A stretch of DNA of 64,000 nt from Laspinema palackyanum D2a (GTDB lineage: Bacteria; Cyanobacteriota; Cyanobacteriia; Cyanobacteriales; Laspinemataceae): positions 16,082 through 80,081 of the forward strand of contig JAMXFF010000014.1 in assembly GCA_025370845.1 (NCBI GenBank), read 5' to 3'. Shown here piece after piece: positions 42,809 through 50,841 of this stretch; the first letter of the stretch is position 1, and the number at the start of each line of letters is the position of its first letter. The notes beneath the pieces were generated by a model, which made no database searches, had not been told where the DNA came from, and saw only the letters and a list, made by a program, of their open reading frames with translations. The position numbers were made by a program, and so were the translations under genes.

Positions 42809-45517
42809 ATGGTAATGCAGAGTTATAGTCCCAAATCGGGGCAGATAGTTAATGGATTTGAAGACAATAATGGCGATCGCCATAAGATTCGTCCGATTGG
42901 GATTATCCTCAATCCCGCAGGCGTTGCCTTAGTCACTGCTGGGGAGGTATTAGAACTCACCGCAACCATCACCAATCAAGGTTCCGTCAGTGCCATCATT
43001 GATGTTTTCATCGCCGAAACCTCCCAACCCGTTCATCAGTGGTTTGTCTCTCCTCGGGAACGACTCGCCTTAAGTCCGGGACAAGCCAGTGAAGTGGTGT
43101 TTCAGGTGCAGATTCCCGTGGATGCCATCCCTGGCACCTACGACTATACCCTGGTCATTGATGCGCCCCAACATTACCCCGAAGAAACCCCCATTGACCA
43201 GAAGGTGCGACTCCAGGTCATGCCCTTCATTCAAGAAGCGCGGACCGTTAGCGACCCCACCTTTACCCTCCAACCCCCCACCAGTTCCATCTCCCCCGCC
43301 CTCCTGCAACCGGGACAACCCCTGGAACTTCAGGTCACGGTTCATAACCGTTCGGACCGGGTAGACCGCTTTTTTCTGACCTGTCCGGACCTGGAATCTC
43401 GGTGGTTTACCATCATCTATCCCGAAGGGTTCCAGCAAGCAGGCATGGCGATCGCCTCGGATGGGCTCGAACTCAATCCCGGGGATGTCGGTCAAATCCT
43501 GCTCTTTATCAGCCCCCCTCCCGAGACTTGGGCCGGAGTTTATACCCCCACCATTCGGGTTTATTCCGCCAACCATCCGGACCTCGCCCTATTGGATGTC
43601 GTTTACTTCCAGATTGCTCCCATGCATCTGGTTACCGTCGAACTGCTCTCCCTCGTTGCCAAAATTAAGCGCGAGGCAGGACTGTTTGAACTGAAATTAT
43701 CCAATCACGGAAATGTCATCCGCGAGATTGCCATCCATACCAAAAGTACCGATGAAGATGACATCTGTACTTATACGATCGCCCCTCCCCTAGTGCGACT
43801 CTTACCCGGAACCTCCGTTATCGTCGGGGTTTCGGTCAAACCGACCAAGGGATGGCGGCCTTTCTTCGGGCGGATGATTAATTTCAGCATTGAACTCGAA
43901 GACCTCCAACAATACCCCTTAATTAACGATCGCTTTCAAGCTTCCTTATTCTGGGAACCGCGTCCCTGGTGGCAATTTTTGCCCATCGTCCTCCTCATGT
44001 CGGCCAGTGTTGCTGCCCTGATTTTTCTGATTTGGTGGCTGTTAACTCGTCCCCCAGTGCGCGCACAAGTCATGCAATTTTCCCCAGAAAGTAATTCTTA
44101 TCAAGAACTCAATAATGAAGCTATCCGCCTCAACTGGACCATTTCTAATCCCAATCACCTCAAAACTGTAACCGTAGTCGGGTTCTCTCCCGATGGACTG
44201 GTCCGGAGTGGACCGTTTATTTATGAATTTACCCCCGGATTGCCCAATGCTTTGGATCGGTTTTGTACCCAAGGGGAACAACTGATTTGCCGCAATGTTT
44301 GGACTGACGCCAGGGAGGCGGGGGATTATGTATTTGAACTGACTGCGATTCCCATTAATCCCAAGGCTGAAACCCAAACCATCCGCACCAATCCCATTCG
44401 GATTTCACCCCTTCCTGAACCTAAAATTGAGGAATTTTCCTCCACTCAACCTGTTTACCAAGAGCGCCTGTTGCTCCCGAATGCGCCCGCTAACCCCACA
44501 CAATCTACCCCCACGGCTACCCAACCCGCAACCCCGAGTAACCGGATTCTGTTAAATTGGGTGGTTTCTAATCCGGATCAGATTCAACAAATTAACTTGC
44601 TAGGGTTGGGTCCTGATGGCACGGTTAAAAGTGTGGAAAAGCGCTATAACTTTGCCGATGGAATTCCCGAAGAGTTGCGGGGATTTTGTGGAGAAAACCC
44701 CGCCAATCGCCAAGTGATTTGTGCCAATGTTCCCACCGATGCCATTCAACCCGGGGACTATATTTTTCACTTAACGGTTATCCCGAAAAAAGGACAACCG
44801 GAACAATTAGAAACCCGTAAAACCAATACGATTAAAATTCTGGCCCAAAAGATTCCTAGTCGGATTGTGGAGTTTACCTTTAATGGACAACCCGCACCCC
44901 CGAAACTGGTTAGACAAGCCAATCCCCAACAAAATTCCCTGATGATTTCCTGGAAGGTAGAAGGGGGGAACGGCATGAAAGTTGAACTCCTACCCGCCCC
45001 GGGAACAGTGCCTCGGGAAGGGAGAATGCCCTATCCGGTGAGTCAACAACCGGGCAGTGAAACGATTACTCTCTCTGTCACGGATGAAGAGGGCAACCAA
45101 CAACAGCGATCGGTGATTATTGAGACTTTAGCGCCCCCGCCACCCCCAGAAATCGTGGAAGTTCCACCCCCCCCGGCAGTCGAGCAAGCCCCCGCAATGG
45201 TGCCCACTCCTGGGGCCATTACCGGCGCAGAGGGTGACCCTGCTGCTGCCCCTGCTACTCCCCCCGCACCCGGGACTCCAGAGGCAGCTTTGGTCATTCC
45301 ACCACCCCCCAACCCGGGCGGCGAACCCGTGGGTCCACCCTCCCTAGAAATCCCTGTTCCTGGGGCAAATCTCCCTGGTGGCGTTGATGCAGCAGCCCCA
45401 GGGGCAACCCCCGATGGTGCTCCGGATGCAGCAGAGGAACCCGTCAAAGAACCGGGTCCCAAGTTCTTTGAGACTCAACCCCTTGCTCCAGCCGAACTGC
45501 CTCCCCAATTCAATTAA
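42809..45517 (+). CDS. Ig-like / TM protein with proline-rich tail (COG1470-like)
   Basis: 902 residues. It has three to four Ig-like modules (LNPAGVALVTAGEVLELTAT, LQPGQPLELQVTVHNRSD), the motif GWRPFFGRMINFSIEL, then a TM helix at ~390-412 (WQFLPIVLLMSASVAALIFL). After the TM are two paralogous modules (LNWTISNPNHLKTVTVVGFS and LNWVVSNPDQIQQINLLGLG) and a ~130-residue Pro/Ala/Gly-rich C-terminus. It is a sister of the protein at 40514, with the WD40 propeller replaced by these modules. A hairpin terminator follows. Function unknown; COG1470-type proteins are only loosely defined. Confidence 0.8.
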   Translation: MVMQSYSPKSGQIVNGFEDNNGDRHKIRPIGIILNPAGVALVTAGEVLELTATITNQGSVSAIIDVFIAETSQPVHQWFVSPRERLALSPGQASEVVFQVQIPVDAIPGTYDYTLVIDAPQHYPEETPIDQKVRLQVMPFIQEARTVSDPTFTLQPPTSSISPALLQPGQPLELQVTVHNRSDRVDRFFLTCPDLESRWFTIIYPEGFQQAGMAIASDGLELNPGDVGQILLFISPPPETWAGVYTPTIRVYSANHPDLALLDVVYFQIAPMHLVTVELLSLVAKIKREAGLFELKLSNHGNVIREIAIHTKSTDEDDICTYTIAPPLVRLLPGTSVIVGVSVKPTKGWRPFFGRMINFSIELEDLQQYPLINDRFQASLFWEPRPWWQFLPIVLLMSASVAALIFLIWWLLTRPPVRAQVMQFSPESNSYQELNNEAIRLNWTISNPNHLKTVTVVGFSPDGLVRSGPFIYEFTPGLPNALDRFCTQGEQLICRNVWTDAREAGDYVFELTAIPINPKAETQTIRTNPIRISPLPEPKIEEFSSTQPVYQERLLLPNAPANPTQSTPTATQPATPSNRILLNWVVSNPDQIQQINLLGLGPDGTVKSVEKRYNFADGIPEELRGFCGENPANRQVICANVPTDAIQPGDYIFHLTVIPKKGQPEQLETRKTNTIKILAQKIPSRIVEFTFNGQPAPPKLVRQANPQQNSLMISWKVEGGNGMKVELLPAPGTVPREGRMPYPVSQQPGSETITLSVTDEEGNQQQRSVIIETLAPPPPPEIVEVPPPPAVEQAPAMVPTPGAITGAEGDPAAAPATPPAPGTPEAALVIPPPPNPGGEPVGPPSLEIPVPGANLPGGVDAAAPGATPDGAPDAAEEPVKEPGPKFFETQPLAPAELPPQFN

Positions 45518-45521
45518 ACCG

Positions 45522-45548
45522 CCCCTGGGGGGAGAGCAGGGGGTTTTA
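45522..45548 (+). terminator. Probable intrinsic terminator after the Ig-like/TM gene
   Basis: CCCCTG (45522-45527) pairs with CAGGGG (45537-45542), followed by GTTTTAAAAAA. It lies 5 bp past the stop. A short stem, so moderate strength. Confidence 0.6.
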
Positions 45549-45602
45549 AAAAATATCTCTCTTGAGCGTAATAGTTATGTTTACCCCCAGAAAAACAGGT
45601 TA

Positions 45603-47171
45603 ATGAACATGAAAAAATCCAGCCCGCCCATTCCCATTGTTTGTCATCCAGGAACCCTATTCTGGACAAAAATTGGACTGCTTACCCTCACTGTCTTTTC
45701 CCTAATTTTCCTCCCGACTCCCGTCTTCGCCGCCAAGGGTTCAGACGTTACTAAATTGCAAGAAACGGGTCAATGTACGCGATGTAACCTTCAAGAAGCC
45801 AATTTAATGGGGGCGGAACTCCAAGGGGCAGATATGTCCGACTCTAACCTGAGATTGGCGAATCTTAGAGGCGCTAAACTCGATGGGGCGAACTTGTCGC
45901 GATCGCGAATGTGGGAAGCGGATTTAAGCAATGCCACCCTTGGCAGCGCCACCCTGGAACAAGCGCAGTTAGAAAAAGCAAAATTCAACGGAGCAACCTT
46001 ATTTAGAGCCAACCTCCATCAAGCCAATTTAGAAAAAGCCGAATTCTTAGGTGCTAATCTCAATTCCGCTAATTTAAAAGAAGCTAATTTAAAAGAAGCC
46101 AATTTAGAAAATGCCGACTTACAAGACGCCACCCTCCCTCTGGCTAATTTAGAAAAAGCCAACCTAAAAAATGCTAGTCTAAAAAATGCCGACTTATCCG
46201 GCGCTAATTTAAAAAAAGTTAATTTAGAAAATGCCAACCTAGAAGGTGCAAATCTCAGTAGTGCCAACTTAGAAGAAGCCAAACTATTTAGAACCAATCT
46301 CAAAGGCACTCTCCTGAATGGTGAAACCATTCTCGATAGTAAATGGCAGTTTATTTGGACTGTTGTTAATCAACCCTTAGCCGGTCAAACTCTTGCGGGA
46401 AGCGACTTATCCGGCGCCAATCTCGAAGCGATGAACTTAACCGGCATCAATCTGGAGGGAGCCAACTTGGAGGGCGCTTCCTTATTTATGTCTAACTTAG
46501 AACGGTCAAATTTAACGGGAGTCAATTTAACTCAGTCTTATCTCCATTATACGGATTTTACTTCAGCCAATCTCGTCGGAGCAAATCTGCAACGGGCTGA
46601 TTTACGTCATAGTATTTTATTAGGAACTGATTTAACCCGGGCTGATTTGAGTTATGCTAATTTCCAGGGAGCAAATCTTCGGGATAGTAATTTATTCGCC
46701 GCTAATTTAGAACAGGCTGATTTAGGCAACGTTAACCTATTTGGTGCAAACTTAGGGAATGCGAATCTGCGGGATATTAAAATTAATGAAGAAACAGCCA
46801 TAGAAAGTCAATGGCTGTTTATCTTAGACTTAATCAAACATGGGGCGGAAAACCAAGATTTAACCGATGCGAATCTGGTGGAAGCCAATTTAAGCGGGAT
46901 TAACTTAAAAGGGGCGAGACTGGCGAATGCCAATTTGCAGGGAGCCGATTTAAGTCTGGCGAATCTGGAATCTGCCCATTTATTCGGGGCAAACCTGCAA
47001 AATGCCAATTTAACTGGAGCGAATTTAACCGGAGCAAATCTGGGCGGGGCAAATTTGACCGGGGCAAATTTAGAAGGGGTGAATTTGAGTCAGGTTTATT
47101 TATGTAATGCGATTATGCCCAATGGTATCGAAAATCGCTGCAATTCCGAAGAAACCAATCCAAATCCATGA
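45603..47171 (+). CDS. Secreted long pentapeptide-repeat protein
   Basis: About 522 residues. The open frame begins inside the preceding gene, but the natural start is ATG 45603 (or 45609), where a signal peptide begins (hydrophobic core LLTLTVFSLIFLPTPVFA). Roughly 80 A(N/D)LxxA-type pentapeptides follow in three blocks. The blocks are separated by two related non-repeat inserts (NGETILDSKWQFIWTVVNQP and INEETAIESQWLFILDLIKH). The N-terminal QCTRCNL and C-terminal LCNAIMPNG caps match the protein at 23582. It should fold as stacked beta-helices in the periplasm or thylakoid lumen. Role unknown. Confidence 0.88.
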   Translation: MNMKKSSPPIPIVCHPGTLFWTKIGLLTLTVFSLIFLPTPVFAAKGSDVTKLQETGQCTRCNLQEANLMGAELQGADMSDSNLRLANLRGAKLDGANLSRSRMWEADLSNATLGSATLEQAQLEKAKFNGATLFRANLHQANLEKAEFLGANLNSANLKEANLKEANLENADLQDATLPLANLEKANLKNASLKNADLSGANLKKVNLENANLEGANLSSANLEEAKLFRTNLKGTLLNGETILDSKWQFIWTVVNQPLAGQTLAGSDLSGANLEAMNLTGINLEGANLEGASLFMSNLERSNLTGVNLTQSYLHYTDFTSANLVGANLQRADLRHSILLGTDLTRADLSYANFQGANLRDSNLFAANLEQADLGNVNLFGANLGNANLRDIKINEETAIESQWLFILDLIKHGAENQDLTDANLVEANLSGINLKGARLANANLQGADLSLANLESAHLFGANLQNANLTGANLTGANLGGANLTGANLEGVNLSQVYLCNAIMPNGIENRCNSEETNPNP

Positions 47172-47192
47172 TAACAAAAGCAGGAAAATCTT

Positions 47193-48887
47193 ATGAATAA
47201 ACAGCTTGTAAAAACCGGAAGCAATTCAGTAAAAATCGGGATATCCATTCTATTGATGATGGCTGGGATGGAGGTGGGAGGCGGCAACTCTCGGCTATTG
47301 GCACAGGAGGGGTTAGAGGATTTTTCCCATTGGGCGGGGTTATGTCGCACCTTGCTGCAACAAGGGCAATATGAGGAAGCAGTGGCCGCCTGTGATGCTG
47401 CGATCGCCTTAAATACCAATGACCCCATCGTTTGGAGCGATCGCGGAGATGCCTTATTTGCCTTGACCCAGTATGCCGAAGCCGTCGCCGCCTACAACCA
47501 AGCCATTGAACGCGACCCCAACAATTCCCTATTACTCACAAAACGCTGTTCTGGGTCAGTCGAACTGAGTCAATATGAAGAGGCAGTTGCCTCCTGTGAC
47601 ACTGCCTTACGCATGGATAACAACTGGGAAAACCAATCCCCTGCGGTTGCCTGGTATCATCGCGGGGTCGCCTTGAGTCGTTCCGGCCAAATTGAAGAAG
47701 CCCTCGCCTCCTACGAATGGGCGATTAAAATCAATCCCAATTATTCCATCGCCTTAGCGGGACGATGCGGCATTCTCTCGGAATTGGGACAAGGCGCAGA
47801 AGCGCTGACTGCTTGCGATCGCGCCTTGCAAGTCAATGAAAATTGGGGAACCCTCAACGAAGCCGTTGCCTGGGCGAACAAAGCCAGACTGCTCAAATCC
47901 CAAAGACGCTATGACGAAGCCCTCGCTGCCTACGATCGCGCCTTGGGATTGGAACCCAATGATGCTGCATCCTGGACGGAACAAGGCATTATCCTCGGCA
48001 TCCTCGGCAGACATCCGGAAGCACAACTCTCCTTCCAATGGGCGGTTAAAATTAATCCCCAATCTTCCTTTACCTTGCTGCATCAATGCGCCAACTTGAA
48101 CCGATTGGGCAGCTATGAACCGGCAAAAGCGGCTTGTGAAATGGCACTGCAGGAGGGAGATGGGAATTGGGGCGACTTGGGACCGGCTTATGCCTGGGTA
48201 CAGTTAGCCAATGCCTTGACGGGACTGACAAATTATGAAGAAGCCCTGGCTGCTTCTAATAAGGCGATCGGACTCAATCCGCAGTTAGCCGATGCTTGGA
48301 GTAATCGCAGCGTTCCCCTGTGGCATTTGAACCGAGAGCAAGAAGCCTTAGCCGCCACCGAACGGGCGATCGCAGTCGCCCCCGGGTCATCCTTAGCTTG
48401 GTTTAATCAAGGGCGAATTCTCACCGGATTAGGCCGATATGATGAAGCTGTGGATGCGTACAATCGCGCCTTGAGAGGGGATGCCAATGTAGGCGATCGG
48501 CCCACAATGGCGGATATTTGGGTGAATCAGAGTGCGGTCCTCTATCGCTTAGAACGCTATGCCGAGGCAGTCGCCTCCGCTGACAGCGCCCTAGGAATGT
48601 CCCCGGAATCCGCCCCCGCCCTCTACAATCGCGCCCTCGGACTAATGGCATTGCGCCGTTATGGGGAAGCGGTCACGACTTACGAACGCGCTATCCAAAT
48701 TAATGCTGAAAATGCTGACTTTTGGGCAGGCAAAGGCATCGCCCTAAGATTTTTAGAAGAATATGGGGATGCCTTAGCTGCGACGCAAAAAGCGTTGGAA
48801 CTGAATCCGACTCATTCTCAAGCTTTGATTAATCAAGAGATGATTCTGGAGGAGATGAGTCAGCCGAATCCGACTTCTCAGAATTAG
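47193..48887 (+). CDS. Secreted TPR-repeat protein
   Basis: 564 residues, 21 bp after the pentapeptide gene and likely co-transcribed. The N-terminus is hydrophobic (ISILLMMAGMEVGGGNSRLL), consistent with a signal peptide. About thirteen tetratricopeptide repeats follow with consensus phrases YEEAVAACDAAIALNTNDPI, YDEALAAYDRALGLEPNDAA and YGEAVTTYERAIQINAENAD. Several pairs alternate a cysteine-containing form with a normal one (KRCSGSVEL, GRCGILSEL, HQCANLNRL). TPRs bind partner proteins; no enzymatic domain is present. Confidence 0.88.
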   Translation: MNKQLVKTGSNSVKIGISILLMMAGMEVGGGNSRLLAQEGLEDFSHWAGLCRTLLQQGQYEEAVAACDAAIALNTNDPIVWSDRGDALFALTQYAEAVAAYNQAIERDPNNSLLLTKRCSGSVELSQYEEAVASCDTALRMDNNWENQSPAVAWYHRGVALSRSGQIEEALASYEWAIKINPNYSIALAGRCGILSELGQGAEALTACDRALQVNENWGTLNEAVAWANKARLLKSQRRYDEALAAYDRALGLEPNDAASWTEQGIILGILGRHPEAQLSFQWAVKINPQSSFTLLHQCANLNRLGSYEPAKAACEMALQEGDGNWGDLGPAYAWVQLANALTGLTNYEEALAASNKAIGLNPQLADAWSNRSVPLWHLNREQEALAATERAIAVAPGSSLAWFNQGRILTGLGRYDEAVDAYNRALRGDANVGDRPTMADIWVNQSAVLYRLERYAEAVASADSALGMSPESAPALYNRALGLMALRRYGEAVTTYERAIQINAENADFWAGKGIALRFLEEYGDALAATQKALELNPTHSQALINQEMILEEMSQPNPTSQN

Positions 48888-48976
48888 GGATGGGGAGGGG
48901 GATGAACCACTGATTTCACGGATTGTCACAGAGGGGGAGAAGGGCGATCGCTGAGGGTCCCAAATCGCTGCTAAAA

Positions 48977-48993
48977 GGCTAGACACCTTAGCC
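48977..48993. promoter_or_regulatory. Candidate operator upstream of HTH gene copy 1
   Basis: GGCTA-GACACCT-TAGCC, 5-bp arms, 46 bp before the start codon. A longer version (9-bp arms) stands at the equivalent place before copy 2 (53823-53853). The leader between here and the ATG is also conserved (GCAAAATAAACTATTA versus CCAAAATAAACTATTA). A site for autoregulation is the inference. Confidence 0.45.
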
Positions 48994-49039
48994 GGAAACT
49001 GGCAAAATAAACTATTATGCTGTTATTTTAATTGTTGCC

Positions 49040-49456
49040 ATGCTAGTTGGGACCAAAGAAGTCGCTCAGTTATTGGGAGTTTCCCGCGATCGCGTCCGAC
49101 GGTTGCTCTTGGATGGGAGGGTTCATGGAGCCTATAAAATTAGCAATGTTTGGGTGATTCCCCTGAAAGATGGAATGCCGGTGATTACCAAGGGGACGCG
49201 CGGCCCAAAGCCCACGTGGAAAGCCCGGGGCCGGGAGGTGATGACTTGCATTCATGTCAACCGGACTCGGATTAGCCAAAATTACAAGCAAGGGCTAAAT
49301 CTGCCGGTCCTCAGCGTTAAACACGGCAGCAGTAATCAATATGGCTATGAGGTAGAAGTGGCCGGGCCCTGCCGAGTGGTGTACCGACCGGATCAGCCGA
49401 AAGACTGTGGGGCGAAGGTGTGGATTGAGACCCTTTCGCCGGTATGGGTTGCTTAG
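49040..49456 (+). CDS. HTH DNA-binding protein, copy 1 of a cargo-flanking pair
   Basis: 138 residues. The N-terminal 60 form an excisionase/MerR-like HTH (TKEVAQLLGVSRDRVRRLLL, then GAYKISNVWVIP). The remaining ~75 residues are basic then beta-rich (RGPKPTWKARGREVMTCIHV, KHGSSNQYGYEVEVAGPCRV) and I do not recognise them. 122 of 138 positions are identical to the copy at 53897; differences concentrate in the HTH half and in a patch at ~100-108. The gene ends 17 bp from the convergent YbjN-like gene. Probably a local regulator of the cargo module; an excisionase-type role is an alternative, but no integrase is present. Confidence 0.8.
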   Translation: MLVGTKEVAQLLGVSRDRVRRLLLDGRVHGAYKISNVWVIPLKDGMPVITKGTRGPKPTWKARGREVMTCIHVNRTRISQNYKQGLNLPVLSVKHGSSNQYGYEVEVAGPCRVVYRPDQPKDCGAKVWIETLSPVWVA

Positions 49457-49473
49457 GCGATCGCCCCCTTGGG

Positions 49474-50511
49474 TTAGTTTTCGATAGCGGCAAGTGCCTC
49501 GACAGGGGAAAGTCCGTTCTCAATAATATTTCTAATCACGGGTAAGTAGCGATCCATCATAGTGACGTTGGCAATCGTCAACTGTCTGAATAGCTGTGTA
49601 CTGAGCCGATCGCCTTCTACGTCGATGCTGGTACGATAGCGAATTTCCCCATCGGCAAAGTCCATTTCAAAGTTGCCAACGGTGAGGATATAGTTGATGC
49701 GGGCTATAAACTCAGCGATCGCCATCCGTTTATTTTCAGGTGCATTGACTGGAGAAACCGAATAGAAACAACATAACCCATCCTCTTCCCTCGCATCCCC
49801 ATAACACTCCCACCTGCCATTTTTCCCTTCATGTTGCAGGTTAATCACCGTTTCTCCCTCCCGGCGAGAAACAATATAGCCATTGCTAGTCAGAAAATCC
49901 GTCATCACCCTCAGGATTGAGGAATCGAAGTAGGGGCTATTCTCATCCCAGGCAGGAACCTGTTCCTGTAAGCTTGGGGGGTCCGGTAGAGTAATCTCTT
50001 GTTTCTCCACCGTGGCTTCGTATGCTTTCGCCCAACGGGTGGTGTAAAGATTTTTCAGGATACCGAGTTCCGCCAAGTGGGCAGGGAGGGTCATTTCTTG
50101 CTTGAAATAGAACCCATACCAGCTATTTTCTTGTAGCAGGGGATGTTTCGGTTCAGTTTCCGGGAGGGTCTGATAATATGCCCCAATCTCTTCTGGGGTC
50201 GAGTGTTGAGTGAGTAAGGCTTGGAGAATGGACTGCTCTAACTGGGCTTCCATTTCAATGGGGCGATCGGTTTCAAAGTCTCGTTCCTCCGTTTCGATGA
50301 AAGCATCGGGGGTTATATGAAACCAGGATTGAGCTTCTAGTTGGTGATGCTGTTCCGGGCTGAGTACCGCGATTAACCGGCATTCTGTAATGACTCCATC
50401 TTCCAGGATGAAGGAGAGTTCCTCTGCTTGCAATGTCAAGACTTCCTTGTTCGGGGTATTAAAGGTTAAAACCCTATCCAGGGGATAATGTTTGATTTGC
50501 CGTTGTGTCAT
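49474..50511 (-). CDS. YbjN-like protein, candidate chaperone of the adjacent CIS cargo
   Basis: 345 residues. The C-terminal ~150 (ILRVMTDFLTSNGYIVSRRE, VINLQHEGKNGRWECYGDAR, FIARINYILTVGNFEMDFAD, ANVTMMDRYLPVIRNIIENG) follow the YbjN / type III secretion chaperone-like pattern. The N-terminal ~190 are acidic and unrecognised. It is downstream of the DUF4157 cargo gene on the same strand (330 bp gap), which suits a cognate chaperone. No immunity motif or signal peptide is seen. The chaperone role is inferred from fold and position. Confidence 0.65.
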   Translation of the reverse strand: MTQRQIKHYPLDRVLTFNTPNKEVLTLQAEELSFILEDGVITECRLIAVLSPEQHHQLEAQSWFHITPDAFIETEERDFETDRPIEMEAQLEQSILQALLTQHSTPEEIGAYYQTLPETEPKHPLLQENSWYGFYFKQEMTLPAHLAELGILKNLYTTRWAKAYEATVEKQEITLPDPPSLQEQVPAWDENSPYFDSSILRVMTDFLTSNGYIVSRREGETVINLQHEGKNGRWECYGDAREEDGLCCFYSVSPVNAPENKRMAIAEFIARINYILTVGNFEMDFADGEIRYRTSIDVEGDRLSTQLFRQLTIANVTMMDRYLPVIRNIIENGLSPVEALAAIEN

Positions 50512-50841
50512 GGATTCACTTTGAGCGTGTTATGTCCTAAGGAGCGGTTAAAAAGTTGGCGTCCATCAGTAGAGGCTACAACATTTTTGTTTGTAAAACT
50601 AGCCTGACTGGTATGGCATCCCGCTAGAAGGAAGACAATTTTAAGACTGGGTTAGATGTCTTTTATAGAACTCCCTCATGCCGAGTTTTTTTGAACAAGG
50701 AGAAGGTTCCCATCCTATTGATAGATGAGACGGCCTTCTCCTTGGGTAAACCTCAGAATTCCTATTTTTTTAATTACATCGGAAGAATCTGAAATTACCT
50801 TTAAAGCCATGTTCTGCAAGCGATGTAGCTTTTCAGCCCAT
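50512..50841. other. 330-bp gap between cargo and YbjN-like gene
   Basis: No credible gene. CAAGGAGAAGG (50696-50706) and CCTTCTCCTTG (50734-50744) form an 11-bp perfect inverted repeat with a 27-nt spacer just after the cargo stop. No T-tract follows on the minus strand. It may be a 3'-end processing or attenuation hairpin for the cargo mRNA. Confidence 0.5.

Noticed and set aside
45378-45602. 75-codon N-terminal extension of the long pentapeptide protein
   Set aside because: It overlaps the end of the previous gene in another frame; the signal peptide begins at 45603.
49040-49456. Excisionase of an integrated phage or element
   Set aside because: The HTH is excisionase-like, but no integrase, att-type repeats or phage genes other than the CIS particle genes are present.
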